From positions 21,652,753-21,716,752 of the forward strand of contig NC_068349.1 of NCBI RefSeq assembly GCF_014633365.1: a stretch of 64,000 nucleotides of DNA, given 5' to 3'. Below are positions 1-11,062 of the stretch, piece after piece (within the stretch, counting starts at the first letter, position 1; each line of letters begins with the position of its first letter). Both the position numbers and the translations under genes were made by a program. The DNA comes from Diospyros lotus. Taxonomy: Eukaryota; Streptophyta; Magnoliopsida; Ericales; Ebenaceae. The notes under the pieces were generated by a model. The model made no database searches. It had not been told where the DNA came from and saw only the letters and a program-made list of their open reading frames with translations.

Positions 1-710
1 TACGATCCCGTGCCTACAGGTGGGGCTGAGATGTTTCACACAAGTGTCAACGGGCACAGTGGTGGCTCGTAATCCCGTGCCTAGAGGTGGGGCTGAGGGA
101 TTGGACCACGACCACATGCCTAGAGGTGGGGCTTAGCCTGGAGGTGAGGCTGTGAGGTTTGACACAAGTGCTGGAAGGGATGATGGTGACTCGGGGAGGT
201 TTTATTTTGGTATGGTCTTGGAAGGTTTATACTTAATTCTGCTTGTTTCCTGGCATAACTGCATATTGCTCTTGCATGCACTGTTTCTTTCTTTCTTACC
301 ACTCACTTAGATATCATAATCTAACTCGGGTGTTTCATACCCCTGGGACATTCCTCGTCCCAGCTTTGTCGGAAGTGTCAAGTGTTTCTGGCTCTAGGTT
401 CCAGCACGAGCAAGGATTGAGAGGTGGCGCTTGGCTGATTTAGAGATGGATTTGTTTGTATACCCGTGTAACCCCAATATTGAAATGTAAATAGTAGTTA
501 AGATACTTAAGGATGTAATTGTGAAGTTGCTATAACTTTTGATTTGTGGGTGCGTGACATACTTTTATTTAAACTTTGAGGAAATCCTAGCTATTTAGCA
601 CACTCAGGTTCGATCCGTGCTTCCGTTGATTAAGGATTTCCAATAACGCCCGTAGGAGATATCTTCTGATATTTCACGTTATTTTGTATTTGAAAAAGTA
701 GGGCGTTACA
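1..710 (+). mobile_element. LTR of family B (3' part), Ty3-like, cut by window edge
   Basis: The stretch ends in GGGCGTTACA at 701-710, a typical plant Gypsy LTR end, and family A LTR sequence starts at once at 711. A late segment (around 608-640, a 'caggttcgatc' block followed by a cytosine-rich motif) resembles 43705-43745 in the Tekay-like LTR at 41703-43902, so it is probably a related chromovirus LTR. The 5' end, its TSD and any internal region lie left of the window. No coding potential is seen. Family assignment is inference; the right boundary is seen directly. Confidence 0.6.
4..137 (+). repeat. Imperfect direct repeats in LTR B
   Basis: A motif of the form GTGCCTASAGGTGGGGCTGAG occurs near 9-30 and 74-95, and in a degraded form near 117-137, with unequal spacing. 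It resembles the internal duplication in the Tekay-like LTR at 43147-43345 in style, not in sequence. It probably arose by local duplication inside the LTR. Confidence 0.5.
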
Positions 711-2326
711 TGGCTGGTTGTCGCGACCATGGCCGCCGTGAGGGGAGGTCGGGCAGCAGCGCAGCTGCTATGCGCGGTGTGGCCGGAGGCAGGCGCGACG
801 GTCGACGGCAGATGGAGGCGAGCATCGACGGCGGATGGGGGCCAGTGGCGGTGGCCGGGTGCTGGAGCCGCAGGCGTTGTGCGCGCCAAGGAAGAAGATG
901 AACAGTGCCATGGGAGAAAGAAAAATAAGGAGCAAAAAAAAAAGAAAAAATAGAAAAGAAAAGGAAAAATAGAAAAAGAAATAAAAAGAAAAATCTGGAA
1001 AAATAAGAAAAATTCTAGAAAAATGGGGGAAAGTTCTAGAAATTATTTTAGGGCATAAGGAGCGTGTTGAAAGCTGGAAAATGGAGATTTTGGGCTTCAG
1101 ATAGCAGTCAATGAGGCAATGCCGGTATGGGCGATTGGCCGATTTTCGTTTCCAAATTGATTGAGGTAAATGAGTTATTTTCTTTGAATTAATTTATTCA
1201 AAGAGTAATAATTATTCGCTGGATTAAACCCTATGTAGGGGTTATTTGAAATTTTGTTGATGGATGATTTTGGTGATATGTGGCGAAGTTGTGGGCATTG
1301 GTTTAATGCCGGATGATAATGGAGTTGGGATTTTGTGTGTGGTTGTGTCTAGGTTCGGCCGGGTAGACGGTGATCCTGGAAGAGCTTGAGATTTAGGTTG
1401 GAATTCGTGCCAAGGTGGAGATGAAGCTTCGAGCCAGGTAAGGGACAGCCCCATGTGGAGGTGGCCTTGCAAGTTGGTAAATATGCTTGATAATGTTTTT
1501 TATGTTGCACTGGCATGTAGTGGTTATATCTTGTGTGATGCAAGAACTAGTGGACCTGTGGCCATATGGAGGACTAGTGGTGGGGGCTGATAGGTTGATG
1601 CCTCAAACCTTAGTGGGTTGTGAGGATGTGTAAGCCTAGCCTCATTTGCATGCATTTGGCATACATAAACATGATTATACTCATATTTACATGTATTGCA
1701 CCCTTACCGAGTCTTTATAACTCATGAGGTTTTACCTCATGTGTAGATGATACAAGTCCGGATGCAAGCAGGGATGGCGCTGGGAGGCCGTTGTGGCAAC
1801 TAGTTGAGTTGCCCGAGTTATGTATTTTTAATATTGCTTGTATGTAGCCAGGGGGCGTGGTGTATGTATACCCTTTTGAGTAATGTCTGTGTTATTGAGC
1901 TTAAATGTATTTAATTGTGTAATCATCATAGTGTGATAGATGATTGTGAGATTGCTTGTTGAATGTGGCATAGTCGGTAAAGCCAAGTTTCGGACCGAGT
2001 CAAGATCAGCAAGGTATGTTCTCATAAATCCCCAATACTCAGCGAAGTGTTTGTATGCTAGCCTTGTGCCTGGGTCACCTCTGACTTGCTATGGTGTGAG
2101 CTGAAGAGAGGTGAAGCTCACTCGGGTTTCGGGTCTTGGTCCGCTAAATTTTTCTTATTTGAGTTGGGACCGATTCCTGAGTGGAGCGAAGGGAAGGACG
2201 AAGCCTACTTCCCACCTAGGGCGTTTCCTGTTGAAACATAGTCCAACCCTTCAGTTGTGGTTGTCGGGTGAGCAATCCGATCGATTATTTACCGGTGGCG
2301 CCCGTAAGTGGGAACGGGTCGTTACA
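711..2326 (+). mobile_element. Family A LTR, plus strand, 3' 1.6 kb
   Basis: The segment aligns with the family A LTRs elsewhere in the window (13154-15708, 45499-51043, 46426-49197, 56967-59341). It carries the GC-rich variable stretch (711-900), an A-rich run, a splice-donor-like AGGTAAGG near 1437, the hairpin at 1723-1741 and the end GGGTCGTTACA at 2316-2326. The first third is missing because LTR B interrupts it at 711. It abuts an A leader that reads the other way and has no PBS after it, so it is best read as a solo or truncated LTR inserted into that leader. Confidence 0.75.
1723..1741 (+). promoter_or_regulatory. Perfect hairpin in the 3' half of the family A LTR
   Basis: CATGAGGT, loop TTT, then ACCTCATG form a perfect 8-bp stem. 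The same hairpin is intact at 46090-46108, 47015-47033 and 59055-59073 and has a mismatch in the copy near 13733. It lies in the part of the LTR expected in the 5' leader RNA. Its function is unknown. Confidence 0.6.
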
Positions 2327-3900
2327 TAGCTCATCCCAAAGCTTGATTATCAATGATCTCTCAATCTACAACCGACATGCTGAGCCTACCTCAAGCTCCG
2401 GCACCCATAGCCATAGAGCACCTACCATTACCCTCCAGGTAAATCGAGATCTCACGTCTCCCCTTGCACACCCACGTATGCATTCAATCACGATGCCTAG
2501 CTTGGCTTTCCAGCACGCCTTGCTTAGGCTCCCATGACTTGGAATTTCACTCGCCATGCCCCTGCCCACTTGGCATCCAAAGTTGGCATTTTCTTCGCGT
2601 GTATAGCCCACGGATGTCCTGTTGCCACACAGCCATCGCCCTCGGACCATGCACCCGTTCATAACCTTCATTCGGTGACCTCCTCGTCTCCCCAACAAGG
2701 ATCTCGTGATCTTAGGCGTCATCGCGACCTCAGGCATCACAATGAGGGTCTATTCACCTCTCATCTCCTGACCTTAGGCGTCCCACTAGACCTCAAGCGT
2801 CATAATGAGAGTTTTGATTGGCCCCTCATCTATCAATCACATGAACGGTCTCTTAGCCTTTTATAACTAGGACTTTTAACCCAATAGCTCTCACACGCAT
2901 ATCAGCGCATGCCCAACTCCTTAATTCCCAATCTAGATTCCCCTGGATTCTAGCTCGACATACTTGGGATTTTCATCTCATACAAACACCCGCTAGGGTC
3001 CACTTGCCACACACCTATCATTCTCAAGGATAGACCTCGTCTCATCATGAAACCAATTAGGGTCCACTCATACCCAAGGCACATCCCATCCGGGATCATC
3101 ATAACAATACGCTCACATTATACCGTATACATTTAGCATGCTTTTAGCACACACGACTCTCCTCGGAGTCCTTCCGAATGCCACTTACGTCATGTCGTCA
3201 CTGGCCATGCCATACAGATGCCTTACATGCATGCTCCCCATGGAGCCTTACTACAATTAACCTTACCCCCTTCCTAGGGCTCGCCACCTGGCCCGCTGAC
3301 GACTCATTTCCTTGAGCCCCGAGCTAACTCCCACTTTAGCTCACTCTATCTCAAGCGCACAAGCCTTATTGCACCACTTCCAAGGGACAACTCTATTCCC
3401 TCTAACATGCCCAATAAATCCTTGACATAGGGACGCTCCACTAATCCCCTCTCGAACTAGTCATGCTTCGTCTTCGTGTCCCCACACGAGCCTCAACACT
3501 TCAATCTTAAGGAGTCCTCATCCTTAGAACATACCATACACCCAAATTTCAATATTCAGGTTTTTCCTGACACTGACACCCACACTTGGGTTTACGGTTC
3601 TTCTCTGCTCGACCCCTGTACCTCTTGCGAGTATATCATCTCAATCCATGATATTTTCTTATCCCTAGAATAGGAATACCCAAACATACCATTCCAACAA
3701 TTACAGGCCTCAATGACTCGACCCAATCCCTTAGGGTTCTCGGTCCACATGTCCAACTTTCAAGGTTATCGGACCAACCTTACATTGAAACCTCAAAATT
3801 TCAAATCAATTGTTCCTGACCCCAACTTAGCAGCAAGGACATTCTGACTTACACCCAAATCATGCCAGACATCCTCTATTCCAAAACATTGGCAATCGCT
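2327..3900 (-). mobile_element. Non-coding leader of a minus-strand family A element (distal part)
   Basis: This stretch matches 34106-37134 (family D element, apart from the LTR inserted there) and 43903-45484 (second family A element) over about 1.5 kb. All three lie between a PBS and the rest of their element. Several short frames exist but none is conserved among the copies, so I call it non-coding. It continues at 13068-13139 on the other side of the Copia-2 insertion. Confidence 0.7.
3896..3900. repeat. Left TSD of Copia-2 (TCGCT)
   Basis: TCGCT at 3896-3900 is repeated at 13063-13067, directly outside the two LTR ends. A 5-bp duplication is normal for LTR retrotransposon integration and fixes both boundaries of Copia-2. 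Confidence 0.9.
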
Positions 3901-5623
3901 TGAAAGTAAAGCATGATCGCTATGGGGCAAACAACGTAGTTCAAAATTTTTGAACTTACCCTGATCCCGGCGATTGGATTAACGTCGAAATCAAATCATT
4001 CACATACAAATAAATAAATCTAATCTTTAGATTATCGAGTCGTTCGCGGATTCGAGCCGTCCAAGCGTCCGGCCTCTAACTCGTGATACGCGGCACGCGT
4101 CCGTTGGCAATGAGAGCGGAATAAGAGTGCTAGCTCCTTCTCCTTTGCGCGGCTTCTGTATGGACGGTAAAAGAACGTCCTTATTTCGTATTGATGCCAA
4201 AAGAAACGGGAAAGAGTGAACGACAATGCGTTTTTCAACTCTTGAAAAATAACACAAAAAGGGATATTTATAGTGAAATATCCTAGGGTTTTTAAAACCC
4301 TAATGGATTGGGCTTAGCCCATTAATTCTAATTTAATTAGAATATTAAGTGGGCTTATTCTAGTCCAACTAGAAATATAATTAAATGGCCCAAATCTTTT
4401 TATAGGTTAAATAAAATATTTTGGCCCAAATCTAATTCAAGCCCAAATATAATATTTAATATTTAGCCCAAATCTAATTTGGTCCAAATATAATATTTAA
4501 TATTTGGCCCAAATCTAATTTAGTCTAAATATAATATTTATTTTAATATTTGGCCCAAATTCAATTTAGTCCAAATATAATATTTAATTTAATATTTGGC
4601 CCAAATCTAATTTAGTCCAAATATTAACTTAAGCCCAAAAATATTTTATTTCCTATTTGTCACTCCAACAAATACAAAATTATTAAATTAGAAACTCCTT
4701 CCTAATTTAATCAATTGCCATTTTTAGGAAACTCTTTCCATTATCACGACTCCTCGTCATATCGACGTCATTAGGTCTATTTGTTTTTTTTCCGTGAGAA
4801 CCTATGACGGCAAAACTTCTTGTCGAAGTGTCCCACTTAACCATATGTCCACTCTTCTGGTTTAAGCCAGGGACCGTGCTTATTGTGTATGACTCATTAG
4901 GCTTCTGAATATGTTGGCAATGTGTCGGTACAAACACATAAGACAAGATTGGCCTCTAGCAAGGCATCATGCCTACCCAATTATTCAGAAGGATTCATAA
5001 TCCGCAAATAACCTTTCACGAGCATGGTTACCGTGTAATTCGATCCTCTCGTCAATGTATCTTATGTGATCTCAAGTATGGCGATGTGTTGCTTGATAAT
5101 AATCACATGAGTTTTCTTCGGTCTTATGAGATGACCGTGACAACCTCAGGTCCAAGGATTAGTTACACCCATCTCGTATGAGAATTCCATCAACATATAA
5201 CCAAATGGATTCTCATGGCGAGTCATGTCCAGTGACATGTTCTCCAACATTGGTCACCTATGTACTTGTCTAGGCATCCCCATGCCTATGGGTATGAGAC
5301 CCCATTGCTATCACATAGCAAAAACATAGCACATACAAGTCTTATCGCAATTGTCAATGTCCATTCTTGACATTGCTACGACTTGGGACGTTTAATGATG
5401 TCTAGAAACTGTGATGCATCATCTCACATCTTTATAGATTAATCACAGTATACATCATATGGACTTCTATCTAGTTTCATTTGGTCATTACAATAATAAC
5501 AAGAAACTAATAGAATGACTTCTTGTGAATTTGAATAACTCTTTATTCAAACAATAAATATGATTACAATTGTCAGTGTACAACAAGCCCAATCTGATTG
5601 GGTCTAGAGCACCTACACTAATA
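3901..5623 (-). mobile_element. Copia-2 3' LTR (1723 bp, with deletions)
   Basis: It begins TGAAAGTAAAGC and ends CCTACACTAATA, where the final CA has become TA. Compared with the 2000-bp partner it lacks about 250 bp (the sequence at 12316-12560, flanked by CGGTCTT in the partner) and about 30 bp near 4250. The AT-rich tandem units lie at about 4436-4615. Confidence 0.92.
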
Positions 5624-5637
5624 ATCTCCCACTTGCA
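5624..5637 (-). other. Copia-2 polypurine tract
   Basis: ATCTCCCACTTGC on the plus strand reads GCAAGTGGGAGAT on the element's strand, directly before the 3' LTR. The identical tract precedes the Copia-1 3' LTR. It is the expected plus-strand priming site. Confidence 0.8.
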
Positions 5638-6170
5638 CTAGAGCCAATCACTCATGTATCTTATACTTGATGATCGAACATGACTTTCATGTTTCTCTTG
5701 GGACAGAGCTTTAGTCAAGGGATCTACGACGTTGTCATCCGTCGACACTTTCTCTATATATGTCACCTTAGCTGATAATCTCCATTATCATATGGTGATG
5801 TCGCAATACAAATTTGGTCCGTTGATGAGACCGTGGTTCCTTCGCTTACGCGATGGCTCAATTGTTGTCCCAATAACTGTTATTGGATCAACAATTCTAG
5901 ACACCACTTTAAGATCATCAGTGAACTTACGGATCCATACAACCTCCTTAGCTGCTTCGAAGGTTGTTATGTATTCGACTTCAGTTGTTGAATCTGCCAC
6001 TATCTCTTATTGGAACTTTTCCAACTCATGGCCCAGCCATATAGGCAGAATATGAATTTCGACTGTACATGATTTAAAATCATCATGGTCAAATTGGAAA
6101 CTGGCATCCATGAACCCCTTCATGGTATGCTCTCATTCTCCATTATGGCAAAAAACATCTCTTTAGTGCT
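5638..6170 (-). pseudogene. Copia RNase H remnant (Copia-2)
   Basis: Reading leftward, the region encodes a recognisable Copia RNase H: a segment with STTEVEYITTFEAAKE near 5930-6000, then the C-terminal DDNVVDLLTKAL-type block ending at the stop at 5638-5640. The domain would degrade the RNA strand of the RNA-DNA hybrid. Frame changes separate the blocks, so no intact domain can be made. The order after RT matches Copia-1 22970-23499. Confidence 0.8.
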
Positions 6171-6905
6171 TCACAAGTACTTAAGAATGTTTTTCATAGC
6201 AATCCAGTGTTTCTCACCTGGATCAGCTTGATATCTACTACATATGCGATATCAAGCCTTGTACATAACATGGCATACATGATCGAGCCAATAGACAAGG
6301 CATATGGTGCTCGACTCATCCTATCTCTCTCATCTTGTGTCTTCGAACACATAGCCTTGGAGAGATGTATTCCATGTGACATGGGAAGACTTCTCCTCCT
6401 AGAATCTTCCATGCTAAACCTCTTTAGCACCTTGTCTATGTACGCGCTATGGGAGAGTGCTGGCAACCTCTTGGATCTATCTCTATAGATCCTTATTCCC
6501 AAAATATAGGTTGCTTCTCCCAGATCCTTCATGGAGAAAATATTTTGAAAGTCATATTTTAACTAATTGTATCATGGGAACACAATTCCCTATGAGCAAT
6601 ATATTGTCCACATATAGGACTAAAAGGACCACCATGCTCCCACTAACCTTCTTGTAAACACAAGGATCAACTTACCTTTTGTGAAAAATCAAACCTTTTG
6701 ATCTTTTCATCAAAACATTGATTCTAACTCCGGGATGCTTGCCTTAGTCCAGAAATGGAACTTTGCAAGTTGCAAATCTTATTTGCATGTTTATGAGTAA
6801 CAAAATCATCAGGCTGTGTCATATACACATCCTCAACCAGGTTTCCTTTAAGGAAAGTTGTTTTGTCATCCATCTACCATAACCCAGAGTCAATGTCAGA
6901 CATTG
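6171..6905 (-). pseudogene. Copia reverse transcriptase remnant with core deletion (Copia-2)
   Basis: Blocks typical of Copia RT are visible: MTQPDDF-type, the SIYGLRQAS-like block, the active-site block reading YVDN instead of YVDD (6603-6614), and LGEATYILGI near 6500. The N-terminal block ending in DSGLW (about 6880) joins directly to a block (MDDKTTFL) that normally lies some 80 residues further on, so part of the fingers and palm is missing. A TAG stop (6724-6726, read on the minus strand) replaces a Trp codon. The same deletion, stop and YVDN occur in Copia-1. Confidence 0.8.
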
Positions 6906-7159
6906 CCTCATCATAGGTAGTAGGCTCATCGTTCTCAGCTAGAAGCACATCTCCATGTGCCGAGATGAGAAATCCATATCTCTCTTGCTTGCGACGAACG
7001 CTCATCGACCTATGAGGTTCTTGTGTAGAAGGTTGGGGAGTTGACACAACTTCTTGTGTCTGATCTTTCTTGGGTTCCTGGAGGGGAGTATTTGTTTGTG
7101 GTTTGCCTCGAATCTTATTCGAGCTTAACATTCCTCCCACTAGCCACAGCATCTAAGAA
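6906..7159 (-). pseudogene. Copia integrase-RT linker (Copia-2)
   Basis: One open frame on the minus strand covers a Gln/Pro-rich stretch followed by a YGFLISAHGDVLL-type block. This is the usual poorly conserved linker between integrase and RT in Copia polyproteins. It matches 21990-22240 of Copia-1. Confidence 0.65.
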
Positions 7160-7885
7160 TTCCTTCTTAAGAAATATCACATACTTGGCAACAAAACACC
7201 TTTTTGTTCATATGGGTGGTAAAAGTAATATCCATTTGGATATCCCACAAACAAACATCTCATAAATTTGGGCTTTAACTTATTATTGTCAACATGTTTG
7301 ACATAAATTTGACAACCCCAAATCTTAAGGAAAGATAAATTTGGCTTCTTTCCTTTCCATATCTCATATGGAGTCTGAGTAACTGACTTACTTGGAACCT
7401 TGTTCAAAAGAAAGATCGTGGTGAGGAGTGCGTATTCCCAAAATGTAATAGGGAGTTCAGTGCAACTTATTATGGACTAGACCATGTCTAACAAGGTCTT
7501 ATCACTTCTTTCAGACACACCATTCATCTCTAGTGTTCCAGGTGGAGTCCATTGTGAGAGAATCCCATTCTACTTCAGATGATTTAGAAACTCACTGTTC
7601 AAGTATTCACCACCTCGATCTGATCAAAATACTTTGATACTTTTCTCAGTTTGTTTCTCTACTTCAAATCTGAATTCTTTTGAACTTTTCAAAAGCCTTT
7701 GATTTGTGTCTCATAAGATACACATAACCAAAACATGATCTATCATCAATAAAGGTTATGAAGTAGACATATCCACCTCTAACTTGGGTGGACATGGGTC
7801 CACACACATTAATGTGCACAAACCCTAACACTTATGTAGCCTCCCTTTACTTTAAAAAGAGACTTAGTCATTTTGCCAAGTAAAC
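7160..7885 (-). pseudogene. Copia integrase remnant (Copia-2)
   Basis: The C-terminal block (VTQTPYEIWKGKKP, then FLKIWGCQIYVKH) is open at 7177-7407. Further right the core is recognisable, including the NGVSER segment near 7525 that holds the catalytic Glu, here intact. Integrase inserts the cDNA into the genome. Stops and frameshifts separate the blocks. In Copia-1 the Glu region carries a 1-nt deletion that is absent here. Confidence 0.8.
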
Positions 7886-8420
7886 AAGATTCGCAAGCAC
7901 CATATGATTCATAATCAAATGTGCTAAGATATCCAGCTCTATACAAGTTGGATGTGCGAGTCTCATTTATATGGCTTAAGGTGACAATGCCATAAATAAG
8001 TGCTATTTAAATCACCTGATTTAAGTCGCTTAATATTTATGTTATTGATAGGAGTATCAACATCAAGGACATACAAATCGTTACGTGTTGTTGCTTTACC
8101 ATAAAACAACTCAATTTTATAAAACGAACAACTATTGTTCTTAAATAAAAATGAATATCCATCCTTGTCAAACAAGAATTAGAAATTATATTCCTAGTCA
8201 AACTAGGATTGTAGTAACAGTTATGTAAATCTAATACAAGCCCTGTGGATAATGTCAATAAATAGGTCCCTACAACTAATGGAACAACTCTTGATCCATT
8301 TCTCATGTGTAGGTACACTTCTCCCATTATTAATCTCCTCGTTCTCCTAAGCCCATACACGAAAGTGTAAATATGAGGATTAGATCCAGTATCTAATACT
8401 CATGTGGACTTATCAGAAGT
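7886..8420 (-). pseudogene. Copia protease end and GAG-pre-integrase domain remnant (Copia-2)
   Basis: The protease active-site block LDTGSN is read on the minus strand near 8375-8400. It is preceded by a TGA codon (8400-8402 on the complement) where related proteins have Trp. The GAG-pre-integrase block (LWHCHL, normally LWHCRLSH) follows at 7963-8175. A frame change separates the two halves. The same TGA is found in Copia-1. Confidence 0.75.
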
Positions 8421-8439
8421 AGATAGATTAATTCCAATA

Positions 8440-9240
8440 ACATAAATTCCTGAAGTGTCCTGAGTAGAACTCTTCTTACTCTACACTTCCCAGTTTATCA
8501 CAGTGGAGATAGACCACATCCTCCTTGCCCTTTCGGGTTTTTGTTTTCTGGACTCTTCCAGATTGCGCTATGGAAGAACTCTTCTTCCTTTTTGGCTTTC
8601 TTACTCTTGGGCTCGCCCCTATGCGCCTTGGGCCCTTCAACTAAGAGAACACTTCCATTGGCCTATAATCAATTTTAGGTCGGTCTCCCTAAGTATGGAC
8701 AACCACTCTCCAAGAGTCTTTTCCATAGCCGTTAGGGAGGGACTGTAGCGCCAAATCTAGGGTAAGTTTCGGCATCAATACCCAAGTTCAGCTCTAGCAA
8801 CCTATTGATAAAACGTATCATCTCCATGATATGCTTCTCAATAGATGATCCTTGAGCCTAGCCATGATCTCATAGGCATCATAACTCTTATGATACAACC
8901 TATGTTTTGGGGTCATGGCAGCCAAGACGATATATCAAGCGATGATCATATCACCCATGTGCATCGTCCAGGCCTAATGTGCTATTATTTCTTTAACTGG
9001 TGGCTTCGTAAGAAGATAGCTCTTTATCGCATAAAGAATCTTATCATACGTGAGGACTATCCTCAAGATGATCTCCCAGTCATAGAAATTAGTTTATTTG
9101 AAGGTATTATTGCCCTTGAGTATCGATCTTATCGACATGTTTCCAGACATTCTGGATCAACAACTGAATAGAGATATTATTATAATAATATTAAATTACA
9201 AAATCATAAATTACAAGAAGTAACATTTTATGATTGCTCC
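8440..9240 (-). pseudogene. Copia gag remnant (Copia-2)
   Basis: Read on the minus strand, blocks of a plant Copia gag are visible, e.g. AWTMHMGDMIIA, then YDAYEIMARLKD near 8860-8890, and a decayed zinc-knuckle region near 8480-8510. Stops at 8974-8976 (TAG) and 8935-8937 (TGA) interrupt the same frame 39 nt apart, exactly as in Copia-1. The start codon cannot be fixed. Confidence 0.7.
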
Positions 9241-9337
9241 CACTATTTTCTACGAGTTTGCCACCCTCAAGACATAACTCGGGAAATCCCGTTGGAAGAT
9301 TTCCTATCGGGCTAGGATCCCATCTCCCCTCGCACAA

Positions 9338-9610
9338 CCTTGAGTGACTCAACAAATTGTGCTAGGATCAATTAGGTAGGTACTTGCTACCAATTGCATC
9401 TCCATGCAACTCCTAGATTCATTGGGTTGACAACTCTTTGTCAAGCACATCTTATGTGACTCCCAATCTTTGCCTCTATACTCAGTAAGGCCTTGAGTGA
9501 CTCAACAAACCCCACCTTTCTAGTTAAGTCGGACCCATCATTCAGGGACATCTCATGGCCCATGAAGCATAGGAATCATAGGTGACACATGACCTTGAGT
9601 GACTCAACAA
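9338..9610 (-). repeat. Three palindromic leader motifs (Copia-2)
   Basis: CCTTGAGTGACTCAACAA occurs at 9338-9355, 9491-9508 and 9593-9610. Each contains the odd-length palindrome TTGAGT-N-ACTCAA. The spacings (153 and 102 nt between starts) mirror those in Copia-1 exactly. Confidence 0.85.
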
Positions 9611-10465
9611 ATCAAGTGCCAGCTAGAAACCTAATGCTTCATAATGATGGAAGGCAAGTTGGCTTAATATTAATGAGGGATTTATTATTTATTTATTTAG
9701 GTCTCATCACATACAATTAATCAAATTAATAATGCATAATAAACGACTCAAACCGGTGTATGGTATGGATAACTACAGCTAACCCCCTCGAGCCATAGAA
9801 GGGAAGCTAGCAGGTCAAACCTAGGTGAAGAATCACATCTTGCTTCTCAAGCACATTCTCCAATCCTTCGTAGGTCTTCGAATCTTGTCTTCAATTTGGC
9901 TCCATCTCTTGCTCTTCATACAAACTACAACTATCACTACACTATTCTATTCTACATACATTACATAAAATCATAAACCCCGAGTTACATTCGAGGGGAG
10001 TGAGATGAGAAGAGAATGTACATCAGAGTATAAGAGAGGCAGGACATGCAAGCCCTATTTCAAAAACCAAATTTATAAGCATTCATTCCCAACATAAAAT
10101 AAATGGTCGACTCGATCCATACCATACACCCATGCAATCAATCACATTGATTCATTTAAATTATGTTAATTAATTGTCGCATCTATTTCAATCTTAATGA
10201 AATGCTTTCAATAAATTGAAAATTTGTATAATTTTGGAAAAACAAAATTGTTTTAATTGTGTTGGGCTTGGGCTCCATCCACTAGTCTAACTAACAAGGC
10301 TCAACAGGTCTTGGATCAACCAATGTATGTCAAACATACACTAGCAGCCCAATAATTAATAAATAACCCAATTAACAGTCCTGGCCCAATTTTATTCACG
10401 GCCCATAGGTGTCATACACTCATAGATTGGATAAAAATAATTAAAAATAGCCAAACAATTTGGCC

Positions 10466-10880
10466 GGGCCCCACCTGAGGGTACGAAACGCACTGGGCCA
10501 CCGAAGGGTCGGCTCGAGTGCTTCATGTGAACCCCGGGGAAGGGTCAAACCGAACCCCGAGGAAGCGGGAGGGGCCGGGAGGCGGCCGGGCACCCCAAAA
10601 GGGCAAGAGGGTGCGGCTGGGCCACATGGGGCGGGCCTGGCGCGTGCTGGGCGCGTTTAGGCCGCGCCTGGCACGCAATGGGCGGGCGCGGCCACAGCCC
10701 GTGCGGGCGGCAGGGGCCGCACGGGCCGCGCGCTGGTCGCGGGTCGTGCCCGCCCCCGGCTGCCCATTGCGCGCGCGCGGCCGCCTTGTAGTGCCTGCGC
10801 CCACACGCGGCCGCGCCTGGCCGGGCTCTGCGGTCGCCCAGGTCGTGCCCAGCGCGTGCGGGCCCCGCTCGACCGCGTCT
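10466..10880 (-). other. GC-rich island in the Copia-2 leader
   Basis: This stretch is very rich in GCGCGC and GGCCGC words inside an otherwise AT-rich element. Long open frames appear on both strands only because stop codons are rare at this composition. It is homologous in position to 18057-18520 of Copia-1. Confidence 0.8.
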
Positions 10881-11048
10881 TTCGACGCCCCGGTGCATCC
10901 GTATGCACCCCGAACCCTGTTTCACTCTTTTTCGTGTCATACACAATCTTTTGCAATCCAAAAAATACAAACGCAACAATTATTTAATTATTTCACAAAT
11001 AACAACATAACCTAATCCACATGTAAGGAATTGAAATATTTCGACGAT

Positions 11049-11061
11049 GGCTCTGATACCA
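11049..11061 (-). other. Copia-2 primer-binding site (tRNA-iMet type)
   Basis: GGCTCTGATACCA on the plus strand is the reverse complement of TGGTATCAGAGCC, which pairs with the 3' end of initiator tRNA-Met. It lies one base inside the 5' LTR. Confidence 0.92.
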
Positions 11062-11062
11062 C

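Larger units (their letters stand above)
9241..11048 (-). other. Copia-2 untranslated leader
   Basis: About 1.8 kb lies between PBS and gag with no conserved frame. It holds three copies of CCTTGAGTGACTCAACAA (9338, 9491, 9593), a 16-bp inverted repeat pair (9755-9770 and 10115-10130), and a GC-rich island at about 10466-10880. The same three features occur with the same spacing in Copia-1, so they are likely to be functional parts of the leader RNA. Confidence 0.7.

Noticed and set aside
5732..6055. Plus-strand frames over the Copia-2 pol region (also 6207-6488, 8503-8748, 8845-9171)
   Set aside because: They are antisense shadows of the minus-strand RNase H, RT, protease and gag remnants.
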